A stretch of DNA of 64,000 bases from assembly GCF_947242115.1 (NCBI RefSeq), contig NC_074716.1, positions 14,192,365 through 14,256,364 on the forward strand. Reading direction: 5' to 3'. The notes below the pieces were generated by a model. It did no database searches, had not been told where the DNA came from, and saw only the letters and a program-made list of their open reading frames with translations. This DNA comes from Biomphalaria glabrata (taxonomy: Eukaryota > Mollusca > Gastropoda > Planorbidae). Position 1 is the first letter of the stretch. Each line of letters begins with the position of its first letter. Below, one piece after another: positions 32,538-45,179 of the stretch. The position numbers were made by a program, and so were the translations under genes.

Positions 32538-34800
32538 ATCACATTGCTCATGTACTCGTACATTCACTAAGTCTTCATTCAAGTGGTTGAACCTCTGACA
32601 ACTGGACACCAGACTTGCATCGTAACATATTCAGTTGGAAGGGAAGAGAATAACTGGTGTAGATATGCTCTTTCTTTTGAACTCTCTATTACGATGATAA
32701 ATCATATGCTTTATAATTTTATCAGATCTATGATGGATGGGTTTTTATGCATACATATATATATATTATATATATATATCTATCTTGTGACAAGGACACC
32801 ACAGTTGTCAAGTCTGGGATTGGTTGTGAGGGGTTCGCTGCTGCAATGTCTTTCTTCACTTACAGCCTATTTATAGGCTGGGCATCATAGAATATTATAA
32901 AACAAACGCAAATAAAACAGGACTGTATATGTGTTTTTGAGTACAAAAGTTGGACAGTTTGTTTTCAGAAGCAAAGGTTTAGTTAAATGTGATTTAATGA
33001 TCAATTTACTGACTCTCGGCTGATACTTCATGTGCTTAGAAAAGTAAGCTAAACTTGACTTGATATATAGATACCAAACCTCTAATAATGTAACATATGG
33101 ACAATTAATTTATTCTGATCATGAGACTCTAAAATGGATAAGGTGTCTTGAACAAACAATCTGTACATTGCAGACTTAAATATATGTGATAATCATTTTT
33201 ATTCAATATTTGTATTCTTCAGGTGAATTTTTTTCCCCCTTTTTTTTTCTCTTTCGTTCTCTTTGTTGATGCAACAGAAAGTTTTTAAAGGAATAATTGC
33301 AGATCTAATGACAGTTTGTGCCTTTTATGTCTACTACTTGGGATCAGCACTATATTTCTTCCTTACTTTATTCAGGGGTTTATTTCATCATGTGCTCCCC
33401 CCTACCCTACCAGCCTATCTGAACACAAGCCTCTAGACCTGAAGAGGTAAACATTTTGAGAATTTTCAACGCAGTGGTAACTTCCAAATGTCTGATCACA
33501 AGAAATGAATGCATACTTAAAAAGTGTAAAGATAAAAATGGCAGCAAGTATTTAAGTCAGAATTTTTTGTGTTTGTTTATTCAAATGTTGTTTTGGAATG
33601 ATACTTATATACTGTTAGAAGAACAAATAATGGAGTCACCATGAATTTGAATTGCAACTTGTTCTGTTGGATATTTAGGTCACTTAACTATTTGTTTTTT
33701 TTCTAAACTGTTTGAAAATATCTTTTTGTTTAATGACACTATGCAAAATTTGCCTGGATCTATTGTCATCTGTTTACTGGTTATGTATGCAACGGTTTTT
33801 ATTTGATGGGCTTTTATTTATCCAAGTCTGAAAATTCTCAAACTTAATGTATCACTGTTTGATGACAACAAGCAAACAATATCTGACCCAGCTAAATAGT
33901 GGACAGGAATAAAGAGGGAAGGCTTTATTTTTGTGGCACCATTTTACAGGTCCATTTGTTGGACATGTTTCTTTTTTTTTTTTTTTTTTTCCCATTTAGT
34001 GTATTTCTAGGTGGGGGGATCATGTGTGCATCCTTCGTAATCATAGACTAAAGATATAAGAACAATCTTTTATTTTTTTAAATATTAATATTCATGATTG
34101 AAATGCGTGTGTGTAGATGAAAGAATGTTTGCAAATGTTTTTACATAATGGACAGAAACTGTTTTTAAGCTTAATTTAAGAACTGAGTTGTTGTTTTAAG
34201 GTAAGGCAGGTAATTCAATGCTTGACTGTAGGGGAGACAACTGTTTTTTTTTTTAATGACATTGACCTATCATCAGGAGGGGGGCTACAAGACAGTGACA
34301 CATTCCTGGTCTGTACTGCTGTTCATTTTATCTTGTATTAGAGCATTGGACTTGTATATTTTTGTATTTAATATTAACCCAGATGATCAATATGCATTTT
34401 GCCCTGTACAGTTGGTCTATATTTCATATCATTATAACAAATTGATAGGCTGTTACAAGAGCTGGCCATTTTGTTTTATTGGATGTCATTTTTAAAACTA
34501 TTGTTTGGCAGCACACACACAACAGAAAGTTATAAAATCTTAATAAGTTTTTGTGTGCTCGGCTAAAAAGGTTGAATGTCATTGAACAAGAAATGTATTG
34601 TCTCCCTTTGTGATTGTGTGTAATTATTGGATCTCTGGGAACAGCAAGGAAGAAAATAGAGCAATATTCCTACAGAAATAGAAACTGTTTCATGACTTGG
34701 TGATTAGACTTTGATCATTTTGTGTGTATGTGTTTGTGCACATCTTCATAAAGATTCTAAGGACATTATAATTGTACTAAGAAATAAAGTCAGGAGGAGA
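32538..34800 (+). other. Probable LATS 3' untranslated region
   Basis: No coding features. Candidate poly(A) signals aataaa occur at 32911-32916, 33908-33913 and 34783-34788; which is used cannot be told. Includes a (TA)n run at about 32754-32779 and poly-T tracts. The open frame at 34256-34495 has no recognisable domain. Confidence 0.5.
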
Positions 34801-35045
34801 GCAGTCTGGTAACAACAACAACAACAAAAGTATTTGTTCCTTAAAACTAAATAAAAGTAATGAATGATAGATTTAAACCAAAAAAAAAAGGACAATTTGT
34901 TACCCTGCCCAATCCCCCCCCCCTTTTTTGTTTTTAAACTCCTGAACAAAATCCCGGTGGCCCCATGAATAAATCTACTTAGTTTAGAACATTCAAATAT
35001 CACCATATAGATCCAGTCTAAGGAACAGTAAATCACATTAGCCGA

Positions 35046-35384
35046 GATTCACATTTGACTAGAGTAACACCTTTAGTAAAATCACTAAATTTAGAAAGCC
35101 TTCAGGACAGAAGGCTCAAAAGTAAAGTAGCAATCATACATAAAACACTGAACCATAATCTTCAAATACGAAAACAAAATTTAATAAAATACTCTGAAAG
35201 ACACAAAGATAAAGGCACATTCCTTGTCCCATATGCTAGGACAAATTTGTACAAACACTCCTTCTTCCCTAGTGCTATTAGAGCATGGAATGGGTTGCCT
35301 GAGCTAGCCAGGAAAACCAGTGACTTGGCTGAATTTACTTCTTTTTTGAAGTAACGTCTGTATTATATAAGATAAGATAAGATT
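35046..35384 (+). mobile_element. LINE 3' fragment, well preserved
   Basis: Translation contains TRVTPLVKSLNLESLQDRRL, KVAIIHKTLNHNLQIRKQNL and IRAWNGLPELARKTSDLAEF with an intact frame to a terminal stop. It then runs aacgtctgtattatataag and GATAA repeats. The least decayed short copy in the window. Confidence 0.87.
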
Positions 35385-35609
35385 AGCATACTGTATCTAG
35401 TTAGAGATTTAGTATTGATATTGTGTATTAATATTATACACATATTGTGTATTAATATTATACACATGTAAAAATTGTCACATATTTATTCTAGCAGTCC
35501 TGATTTCTACCAATGGTCGTGCCAGAATGTTCTGTAGTCAACTGCTCTTGATTGAATACCTTGCAGGTAATGCCCACTTGGGGTCAAAATAAAAAGACAT
35601 AAGCCAAAC

Positions 35610-35664
35610 CGCAGACCTATAGAGATAGAATATATATATATATATATATATATATAGGTCTGTG
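35610..35664. mobile_element. 55-bp miniature inverted-repeat insertion around a TA microsatellite
   Basis: The termini cgcagacctata and tataggtctgtg are inverted copies (one mismatch). The eight bases agccaaac stand on both sides (35602-35609; 35665-35672). Its centre is a (TA)n run. Size and symmetry suggest a minimal MITE; chance cannot be wholly excluded. Confidence 0.6.
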
Positions 35665-36513
35665 AGCCAAACTTAGTTTTAAGATGATCATATTTTCAAA
35701 AATTACAACGGTCTAACCAGAATTGTCCCTGCCTGGCTAGTCATTTTCCCACATTCTAAGAAAATCGTTTAGAGCTGTGTCCAAACCCAAGTTCTAGATT
35801 CCACCCATGAAGAATTTGCAAACTAAAAAGAAAAAGTGTAAATCGAATGCACTACGGTATAACGAACATACACACACTATAATATGCAACACAAGTTGTG
35901 AATTCCTGGCTGAACTATGCCACTGAATAACGTTGTCCTGTGAGTTCTCTGGATCTTCATTTATCAATTAGTTCTTGAGTTACTCTCGATCTTTCACAAG
36001 TCTGGACAATTTTTTGTGTATATTCAGGATCATGATTCTATCGTAAAACTCCGATATTGATGTAATCCAGTAGGAGTGAAAAGATGCAAGTAGCTTAGTG
36101 TTCACTCTCTCGTACCTCCTATACCAGCTTAGCCTTAGAGTTGAAATAGTCTTTCAATTCCAGAAACGGTTACTAGCCTGTGGTCATGAGTGCCAGGATC
36201 CGCCCAGGTCCTTGCCCTTATATATTTTTTTGTACTGAAAAATGCTACTCATTTTTTTTTTATAAGAAGGAAAATGGGATTAGATTTTTACAGGTACTCT
36301 TATTTCTTTCTTCTAAAATATTGTAAGCTATAAGTATTTTAATATTAATTAGTGGATTTGTATTCAAGCTTTCGAAAAAAAAGTAGGAGCCTCCACAAAA
36401 TTCTGTCCAGGGTCTCCGCTTACTTTATCCGGCCCTGATTGTACACCTCTTTAGGTAAAGCCTAACACCCTCCTTACCTATACTAGGTATATATATATAT
36501 ACCCAGGTATATA

Positions 36514-37151
36514 CAGGGCCGGTCTTAGGCCACTGCAACCTATGCGGCCGCAGTGGGCCCCGCGCGAATTCTAGGTGTAAATTATTAAAATAAACCATTT
36601 TAACTTATTATTAAAGGGTTTCTGAAACTCTCCTGAAATTATTAAAATCTTCTGAAAACTGATGCAAATCTCCTGAAAAACAGACAATATTGTCATATCT
36701 GGGTGTCATTCAATATGGAAAACGCCAATTTAAAAAAACGGCATTGTCAGCTTTCATGTAATAAAAATGTAATAATAAGGCGAATTTTAACCAAAACAAG
36801 AAGTTCAAAATCTTAATTTACTTTAATAGTCACGCATACAAATATAGATATAAATCTATCTCGACCTCTTAAAAAAAAAAAAAGCGATATTTTGATAGTC
36901 GATAGTAAATCTAAAAGGCAGATCTGAATGTTTATCAGCTTTTTGTTGAAAAACTACTATCTACTGTAGATGGCTCGTAAAGCTAATTTGACAGTGATTC
37001 TGTACTTAGTAAATAATGAATAAAATGCAAAGACGAATTTATTTTTCTAATACAAAATCTCAATTTTCACTTATTATCCTTATCACAACCCATAATAGGC
37101 CCCGCGCAATCCGTTTCGCATAGGGCCCCGCAATCTGTAGGACCTGCCCTG
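36514..37151. mobile_element. hAT MITE, CAGGGCCGG family (638 bp)
   Basis: Begins cagggccggtcttaggccac, ends gaccTgccctg. Flanks are ggtatata (36506-36513) and ggtataaa (37152-37159), 7 of 8 identical. The interior shares aaacggcattgtcagc and gtttcgcatagggccccgca with the copies at 1891-2764, 41085 and 55203. No coding capacity. Confidence 0.85.
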
Positions 37152-38094
37152 GGTATAAATATATACCGGTATAGTAAAAAGTAAAGTTTCCCTTTCAGAC
37201 CTTGCGATACCCAGGTACATATAAAGACGGAAGTACGAGTCACGTACACTTTTTTTTTTTTCATTCCGATGCCTCACTTCACGTTGGACACAAAGAAACA
37301 ATATTATATCAAGTCAACATTGTAGGCTACATCAAAATATAATTTTATAAAACAAAACAACGACAGCCATGTTGCTCATTCAGAACCCATACCGGTACCG
37401 TATCGATTGAGAAAGTGGGGAAAAAATGAAATCCTTGCCAGCTTTTGGGAAGAGAGAGGTACCGGCGTACCGGTAATGGAAGGGTGGCGGGCAATGTGAG
37501 GTGTAGGAGGGGAAAATAAAATGACAGAAGGGAGTAAAAGGAGACATTTAGAATTGCCTCTGATAAAATACAGACGTGACTTCAATAAAAGATGATACCG
37601 GTACCTACTAGACTTGCCAGCTAGCGAGTAAATGCTTTGTTAATTTTTCTAGGGAATAGGGTTAGGGGAAGTACTTTAAATTCCAAGATTAAAAAAAAAA
37701 AACTGTGATAGAGATTAGAGAGGTTGATATTAAAATTCTCCTAGAGTGTAATGTGTTCACTCCCCGGATATAAAAAATAATTATTACATTTCTTTCAATT
37801 TAGTAGATCTAGGCCTAATCGTAAAGGAGTTGGAAAGAGGGTGGGGGGCCTACTAACGCAATGGAACTTGTGTAATGTGTGAGAAAACCTTTTGGTTCAA
37901 CTATTTGTGCCACTGTTTCTAGGTGCCACATTCAAATGTGGAAATGCGTAACAAGATCCCAATGGCAACTGAACACCATGATGACCTGACCACTGTCAAA
38001 AAAAAACAGCACAACAACACAAGGACTGAACAGGCACGACATGGCCTAAACTGTGCCGATGTGCCTAAAATCAAATCAAGGACTGAACGGGCTT
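37152..38094. other. Intergenic DNA without recognised features
   Basis: Contains scattered ggtaccgg motifs (37388-37605) but no gene, terminal repeat or domain. Confidence 0.4.
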
Positions 38095-38300
38095 ATAACA
38101 CGATCCTCAGGACTCTCAAACACTTTCCTTCAGGGAACAGTACCAGGGAAAAGAAGGAGAGGCAGACAGTGGAAGCGATGGGAGGGGAAAAAAAAAACAA
38201 CAAATGGGCGACTTTTCAGTGGAAGAGACTTATCTTGGCAAAATACAGAGATAGAAAAGTCCCGGTTGTCAGAAGAAAAATGAGAAGTTCATAGGACTAT
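38095..38300 (+). pseudogene. LINE relic (RTE/CR1-like 3' ORF end)
   Basis: 38113-38190 encodes LSNTFLQGTVPGKRRRGRQW, matching the widespread LINE-protein motif ILQGT-x-EG-x-RRRGRQRKRW near the C-terminus of non-LTR reverse transcriptase proteins. Frames shift downstream. 5'-truncated and dead. Confidence 0.55.
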
Positions 38301-40019
38301 GCGTAGGTCGTTGGGTAAAAATAGTTTAAATTATAACTGAAATTCATTTCAGCTCATTCATTATAATAGAACAAATGAGTTTTATTTCTTTTTAGCAAGC
38401 ACCGAAAACATATGCGTTTTCTCATTTAGATTGCCCTTTAATATTGAAATCTTTATACCTACCTAATATATGTAGTTTACTTAGTAGTTGATATAGTTTA
38501 GGCTACATATATGACGTTTGGATAGGATTACTACATGTCCCGTGATATCCGGCAAAAGGAGGACAAGTGATCCTCACTGGAGTCATGTCCTCCGTCCAAC
38601 AGGTATAGGCCTCAACTGATATAGTCCGGTTTTCACTTTGCGTTTTACTTCAGTAGCTTATCAGGCATCAGTGGAATTCAATGCTTAATAGTTTCTAGTT
38701 TCAAATTCTAGAACAATTCAAAGTTGACAAGCGCTTTCATGAACAGGTGTTTATTTATTGAAGGCTTTGCAAACTGTAGGCTACTTGGAAGATAAATTGC
38801 GAAACATTTCGCTTATATTGCTTGCAGTATATCTTCTAACGTGATCACCTAATAATACAATAAATTCGTTTAGCACATTTAGCACTTGTAGTGACGTGTA
38901 GGTAGTCGGCCCGGTACCAATCTTGGTTCGAAGCAGGACTGATTATTACTTGAATAGTAATTTCACTCATTTTGACATTCGAATTCCAGAGTGCTAGATT
39001 TTTTTTTATTACAGACTGTCTGTAGGTTAAGGTGCTAGAGACCGGTTAATCGAACCGAAAAGGAATAGTCATTATAAATGCATAGCCTACTGGATGTGGC
39101 TGGTAAATGTTATGCCCCTCACCGAATGCTGCCCGTACAGTGCGCACATTGCTAGGTACGCCTCTGTGTCTGGAAGCCCTACGGATTGATAACATTATTT
39201 AATTTTAAAACATCTAGAATTCTAGATTTAGTCGACCTTGTGTAATCCCCCCCCCCCCACGCACACACACCAATGGATCAGCCCATTATGTAATTCCAAA
39301 GCAGCATAAGCCTGCAACATAGATTCTCATTGATCAAGTTCCCACCCGACACGCCCTCTCGTGACAATTTTAATCAAAGCTGTCAAAGGTCTAAAACTAC
39401 GAGGAGGCTATAGATTCAACCTATCGAATTCAACCCCCAAGCACGAATTTGATATAATGACGAAACGATTAAATGGAGTGCATTTTTTTTTATATTAGCA
39501 AGGTGAAAAACCTTTTCAATGACTTCGAACGGATAGTTGCATTTATTGATTTATTCTCTTTTTTTTTTAGAATTTCAGAGTTGGCATTATGTCGAAATGC
39601 CGATTACTGCGCAATGTCGGTGGAAACCCGATGCCTATTTTTAGTACAGTGGGCGGTGACTTGAATGCTAGTAGTTAGCGGTATTCACGATGTTCATATT
39701 TACTTTGTTACCAGGATGTGCAATCACTGGAATTTTAGCCTAGATCTAGATCTAGTTGTAAACTTTTTTTTTTTAAAGAAGCAGTCACCGTATGGTGATT
39801 GGGATTTGATACATAAGATCTAGTAGGCCTACCTGCGATGTAATTTTGGGGTAAAGGTGGGCGGTTATTGAAATAATTGATGCAAGTTGAAGTTATAATT
39901 GTGTCAACGAGAGACCATGACCATGTTCAAGGATAAAAATTTAGAGCAGAGATTCCTCTTGCTTTGTCTCGCTCAAAAGAGCTCTCGTGTAGTCAAAAAC
40001 CTGAAGAACGTTATTAAAC
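38301..40019. other. Intergenic DNA without recognised features
   Basis: No gene or element recognised. A poly-C run (39247-39260) and short chance frames only. Confidence 0.4.
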
Positions 40020-40175
40020 CAGAAAAACATTTTTTAAAAATACTGGGAAAAAAAGCTTACACTATTTTATATGTAATTATAGGCCTATCTATTAGTTTGG
40101 ATCAGCTATGTAGGCCTAATTAAATTTTTAATAGATCTAAACCAGCAACAATAAATCTTTGCGATAAATACTATT
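40020..40175. repeat. Dispersed repeat shared with 2845-2985
   Basis: Same ordered motifs as at 2845-2985 (aaacattttttaaaaat, aggcctatc, attagtttggatca, caacaataaatct). Unclassified. Confidence 0.6.
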
Positions 40176-40360
40176 TTTACTAATTGTTTTTTTTTAGCGC
40201 TATTTCGTGCCTTTACCTTTTTCAGTAGCCTACTCTATGATCCTATCACTTACCTGGACCAGTTGGGAAAATGGGGCCGGGGGGGGGGGGAAGAAGGGAT
40301 ATCTGGGTGGATTTTACCGTAATTGGTTTTTTAAAGCATTTACAAAAAAAAAAAAGGGGG

Positions 40361-40432
40361 GGGGAACTTGAATTCGAACTCGTGGCTCACGCTTCCTCGG
40401 GCCGACATTCTAACCACTCCGCTAGTGATGTA
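40361..40432 (-). other. tRNA-like SINE head or tRNA pseudogene
   Basis: On the minus strand: an A-box-like gcggagtggttagaatgtcgg region and a B box gagttcgaattc at tRNA spacing, followed by poly-C and poly-T. There is no credible acceptor stem or anticodon stem, so it is not called a functional tRNA. Confidence 0.5.
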
Positions 40433-40766
40433 ATAGAGAAAATTGCGTAGTTATATATTGTTTGTTTCAATTTAGAGAGGCGACCTACAAGGAGACCAAT
40501 TGCTTATACCACCACTTCATTCAAGTACAATTCCTTTCCCTTGTTCGAGATACCAAACAAAATAATTAATTACCAATAGTTAATTAGATATTATAGTTAG
40601 TTAATCGTTTGATTTTTTAAAATTGATTCTTGTGTTGTCAGGTAAAAGAAATAATTGTGCAAAATTTCAGCTTGATCCGAGATTGGGTGTTGGAGAAATA
40701 ACGTGTACAAATGTTTTACCAGACAGAGTGAATTGATATAAGCTTTGTAAAAAGCAAACCCTCGAA

Positions 40767-40956
40767 CAGGAGCATAGCTAGGGTGGGGGAGGGAGGGAGA
40801 GAATTTGAAAATCCCCCCGGGTCTCCACTTGAGAGGGGGGCCCCAAAATGAGTGTTTTTTACATTAAATATCAAATATTACGCAAAATGCAGGGCCCCCA
40901 AAGAGGTCAAGCCCCCCGGATCCCCAAATTATGGAAAATTCTTAGCTACGCCACTG
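40767..40956. mobile_element. 190-bp hAT MITE, relative of the 10.3-kb element
   Basis: Begins caggagcatagctaggg, ends cttagctacgccactg; perfect 8-bp duplication ccctcgaa at 40759-40766 and 40957-40964. Its subterminal parts (ccccccgg, ccaaagaggtcaa) match both ends of the 47038-57305 element, so it is probably an internal-deletion derivative of that family. Confidence 0.92.
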
Positions 40957-41084
40957 CCCTCGAAAGATGTATGGAAAAGGAAGACTTTCTCTTGATGACC
41001 ACAATCAGAAGTAACTCTTCTCCGACCCCATCCTCTCAGAATGGCTTTATAAGAAACTAAAAGCAATGAATTGTATCATATCAG

Positions 41085-41461
41085 CAGGGCCGGTCTTAGG
41101 CCACTGCAACCTATGCGGCCGCAGTAGGCCCCGCACTTTCATAGTCCCCGCGCGAATATAGATCTAAATCTATCTCAACCTCTTAAAAAAAACAACAAAA
41201 GCGATATTTTGATAGTCGAAAGTAATCTAAAAAGCAGATCTGAATGTTTATCGGTTTTTTCTTGGTAAACTACAATATACTGTAGATGGCTCGTAGAGAT
41301 AATTTGACAGTGATTTTGTACTTAGTAAATTATGAATAAAATGCAATGACGAATTTATTTTCTAATACAAAATCTTAATTTTCACTTATTATCCTTAACC
41401 CCGAATAGGCCCCGCGAAATCCGTTTCGCATAGGGCCCCGCAATCTGTAGGACCGGCCCTG
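41085..41461. mobile_element. hAT MITE, CAGGGCCGG family (377 bp)
   Basis: Begins cagggccggtcttaggccac, ends ggaccggccctg; perfect 8-bp duplication catatcag at 41077-41084 and 41462-41469. Shorter sister of 36514-37151, lacking part of its interior. Confidence 0.93.
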
Positions 41462-41494
41462 CATATCAGTACCCGGTAGTCTATTAATCTGTTG

Positions 41495-41630
41495 TTTGAG
41501 GTTCCTTCAGGAGTGAAGATTTCTACGTCCCAAAGTTTCTCCATGAAGGCAGGGGATTGCGGCAGCGTTTGAACCCTTGACCATCGTGTCTGTATCGCTT
41601 ACCACACGACCACATAGCTCTAGTTTGAGC
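41495..41630 (-). mobile_element. tRNA-derived SINE fragment, diverged
   Basis: Minus-strand homology to the SINE at 43448: gagcgtttgaaccctt-like B-box region read in reverse, then a tail ending near gttccttcaggag. More decayed than 43448-43606. Confidence 0.5.
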
Positions 41631-41664
41631 TCATGAGTTTTGCTAACTAGTCGAATATGCCAAG

Positions 41665-42800
41665 CACCCAGGGGTCAACTTTGGTGTCTCTAGTGTATAC
41701 CATTATCTTGGTCAACTTTGATGTTTCTAGTGTATACCATTATCTTAGTCAACTTTGATGTCTGTAGTGTATAACATTATCTTGGTCAACTTTGGTGTCT
41801 CTAGTGTATACCATTATCTTAGTCAACTTTGATGTCTGTAGTGTATACCATTATCTTGGTAAACTTTGATGTCTCTAGTGTATACCATTATCTTAGTCAA
41901 CTTTGATGTCTGTAGTGTATACCATTATCTTAGTCAACTTTGGTGTCTCTAGTGTATACCATTATCTTAGTCAACTTTGATGTCTGTAGTGTATACCATT
42001 ATCTTAGTCAACTTTGATGTCTGTAGTGTATACCATTATCTTGGTCAACTTTGGTGTCTCTAGTGTATACCATTATCTTAGTCAACTTTGATGTCTGTAG
42101 TGTATACCATTATCTTGGTAAACTTTGATGTTTCTAGTGTATACCATTATCTTGGTCAACTTTGGTGTCTCTAGTGTATACCATTATCTTAGTCAAATTT
42201 GATGTCTGTAGTGTATACCATTATCTTGGTAAACTTTGATGTTTCTAGTGTATACCATTATCTTGGTCAACTTTGGTGTCTCTAGTGTATACCATTATCT
42301 TGGTCAACTTTGATGTCTCTAGTGTATAACATTATCTTGGTCAACTTTGATGTTTCTAGTGTACACCATTATCTTGGTCAACTTTGATGTTTTTAGTGTA
42401 CACCATTATCTTGGTCAACTTTGATGTTTTTAGTGTACACCATTATCTTGGTCAACTTTGATGTTTTGGAAACTTTGGTGTCTCTAGTGTATACCATTAT
42501 CTTAGTCAACTTTGATGTCTGTAGTGTATACCATTATCTTGGTAAACTTTGATGTTTCTAGTGTATACCATTATCTTGGTCAACTTTGATGTTTCTAGTG
42601 TATACCATTTTCTTGGTCAACTTTGATGTTTCTAGTGTATACCATTATCTTGTTCAACTTTGATGTCTCTAGTGTATACCATTATCTTGGTCAACTTTGA
42701 TGTCTCTAGTGTATACCATTATCTTGGTCAACTTTGATGTTTCTAGTGTATACCATTATCTTGGTCAACTTTGATGTTTCTAGTGTATACCATTATCTTA
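41665..42800. repeat. 37-bp minisatellite, about 30 units
   Basis: Unit built from tcaactttgatgt, (t/c)t(c/g)tagtgtata and ccattatctt. Three variants (ggtgtctctag, gatgtctgtag, gatgtttctag) recur in order over the left half, suggesting a higher-order repeat of about 74-111 bp; the right half is more uniform. A stray unit lies at 42888-42940 beyond a 90-base interruption. Confidence 0.95.
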
Positions 42801-42974
42801 AACATCACACTTATTTTCCTTGGCACAATCTGCAAAAGAGCTCACAGCTCAGCAGCGATAAAGCTGGCTAGAAGAAGAAGAAGAAAGAATACCATTATCT
42901 TGGTCAACTTTGATGTTTCTAGTGTATACCATTAGCCTATCTTTGTCAACCTTTATGGTCTTATTCTTATAAGT

Positions 42975-43165
42975 GCTCTTTCGTTTCTTGTGCATTTAGA
43001 ACCATTGAAGGGACTACCTGAATCAGCCAGGAGAACCAAATGACTTCGTTAAGTTTAGGCTAATTCTCTAATTAACATACACGACTAGATTGACACATAG
43101 ATACGCTTAGGACGTAATTATCTTCTTCTTTCAAGAAACGTCTGTACTTTATAAGAAATGTTGGA
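42975..43165 (+). mobile_element. LINE 3' fragment, short
   Basis: Shows ctacctgaatcagccagga, aattaacatac, gacgtaattatcttctt and gaaacgtctgtactttataag. Same family as 3485-3978, 5'-truncated. Confidence 0.7.
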
Positions 43166-43447
43166 CTGCCAACACTTTCTTACACATTTATGTTCTTATT
43201 TATGCACCATCAATTTTGCAGCCGGAAAGCCAATGGAACAACAGCCCCATAGGAGAGAACGACGTAGTGACTTGAGGACACTTGAGGAAGACTTAGGGAC
43301 TAATTAGAACAAGGGTAAATGACCAAAGAAAACATGTATTTTCTCGTTGTTGTTACCTGACCTTAACCTTTATGACACCTATGCTTCTGATGATAATTGC
43401 CAATTCTGATGATAATTGGTCGAGAGGATAATGTTTGTAAAAATGTT

Positions 43448-43835
43448 TTACATGTTTCGGATGTTCCTTCAGAGTTGAAGATAATTACTTCCTAGTCCAA
43501 ACCTCCCGCAGGACGACGGGGGATGGGTGCGGGCAGGGTTTGAACCCTCGACCATCGATAAATCTGAACGACAGTCCAAACCGCACGACCAGGCAGCCAT
43601 CCAAATACGCTTGAACTTGGCTTGGCTACCTATGAAGGGGGCTAGAGTTTCGACACCCGACTCGAGCAGAGTTGTGCTTACTGAGCGCCTAAAGGCAGTA
43701 CGGAAAAACCTTCTTCCAGATACTCCATATCCCCACTGGTCCACAAATGAGATTGGACCACAGCGCTCTAAGCATGCTATAAGCATGGAAGTAGCGCTAT
43801 ATAAAAGCTATAATTTAATTTATTTAGATGAACTC
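43448..43835 (-). mobile_element. tRNA-derived SINE (43448-43606) with adjacent repeat module
   Basis: On the minus strand the 43448-43606 part has ggctgcctggtcgtgcggtt (A-box region) and B box gggttcaaaccc, then cgtcctgcgggaggtttgga and a 3' end near catgtaaaac. 43607-43835 continues with agttcaagcg, cataggtagccaagcc and tagcgctac, which may be a co-amplified 5' module or another repeat. The open frames here are by-products. Confidence 0.72.
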
Positions 43836-44639
43836 CAATTGAGGTCAGGCAAGTAAAGCCTAGATAGGAAAATGACCTGCTTGCGTAGTTAGCTCTCATA
43901 AAGTGTATCATCTAGCCAATATGAACAGAGGCCTTAAGAATAGAGGAGCAACATTTAATGGATGTTTGCGACACCCCTCTTTTTTTCTACAATAATAACT
44001 ATCATGGGCGTAGCCAGGATTTTTTTTTTTGGGGGGGGGGGGGGAACCCCGAAAAAATATATTTATATGTATGTATGTATCTTTCGGAAGACGCTTTTTT
44101 GTGCCGTAGAATAGGTTCTTCCTGGAGTTAGTGGAAAAATTGTAGACTCCCCGCCATTGCCAGCAAGGGGGTCTGGGGGAGCGCTAGGAGTTCCGCCAGC
44201 ACGGGGCCGCCAAGCATCATTTCTGGTATTGAAAGCCAACAAAATGCATGTTCTGAGGCATGGGCGTAGCCAGGATTTTTTTCGGGGGGGGGGGGGGGGT
44301 TGAATCTCCCCCCTCCCCGCGAATTTTTTAAAAATATGTATATATGTGTTTGTGTGTACATAATCCTTATTACATTCTGATCCGTCATTCGGAAGACGTT
44401 TTGTGTACTAGAATAGGTTCTTCCTGGAGTTAGTGTAAAAATTGTATACTCCCCGCCATTGCCAGCAAGGGGGTCTGGAGGAGCGCTAAAAGCCCCTCCC
44501 CACAGCGTGGGGCGAAGCCCCGCCGCCAAGCACTATTTCTGGTATTGAAAGCCAACAAAATGCATATTCTGAGGTATCTACAGTGCATTTTCCTGCTATT
44601 AAAAAGTTTTATTTCAAAAACCTAATCTGCTCTTCTTAC

Positions 44640-44995
44640 TGACTTAGACCCTCCCGCGCCGTTCGAAGCATTTGTCGTCAAGCTGTTTCCACAAAAATCT
44701 GTCACTGGTAATGTCTGAAGCCACTTCCCACCTGCTCTGATGACCTCCATGAATGTGTGGCGCCAAGTTTTACTAGGATGTCATCGCAACTCTTATTATG
44801 CCTAATTCATTTTATCGGAGAACATGTCCCGCAAACCTCATACGACGCTCTATCACAATCTTATTAAGGGGTCGACTCCCAGTTCGGCATAGCATTTCCT
44901 TGATTTAGACCCGATCTCTATAACTGACTTCTTAAATCTGTCTTAGTCATCTTTGTTGAGCCACATTTAGTGTTTTTGAATTTCGGCATCTGACT
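44640..44995 (-). pseudogene. LINE relic inside the hAT-like element
   Basis: Minus-strand translation gives RRMRFAGHVLR, later SRWEVASDITSDRFLWKQL. These match the C-terminal part of RTE/BovB-like non-LTR retrotransposon proteins (RRL-x-FAGHVLR ... ASDR-x-x-WR-x-L). Stops interrupt it. Confidence 0.62.
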
Positions 44996-45179
44996 ATTCA
45001 CTGCATTTTATTAATGGAGCCCCGCCACTGATAGAAATGTGTAACCTCTCTTAAATACGCTCTTGGAATTAGGTGACTGTAGTTTGCTTTAGATTTTATA
45101 TCGAAAAGGGAAGTTTTATCGTCAAAATCATCTGATGGTGGTTTTAAACTACAAAATCTCCGGAGTTTGTTTTTTTTTA

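Noticed and set aside
40361-40432. Functional tRNA gene
   Set aside because: A and B boxes are present, but no acceptor stem or anticodon arm can be folded by eye; more likely a SINE head or pseudogene.
41665-42800. Possible CRISPR-like array
   Set aside because: Units abut without unique spacers, and the DNA is animal nuclear; it is a minisatellite.
43469-43856. Overlapping + and - open frames of about 105 codons
   Set aside because: Both lie over a tRNA-derived SINE and its neighbouring repeat module.
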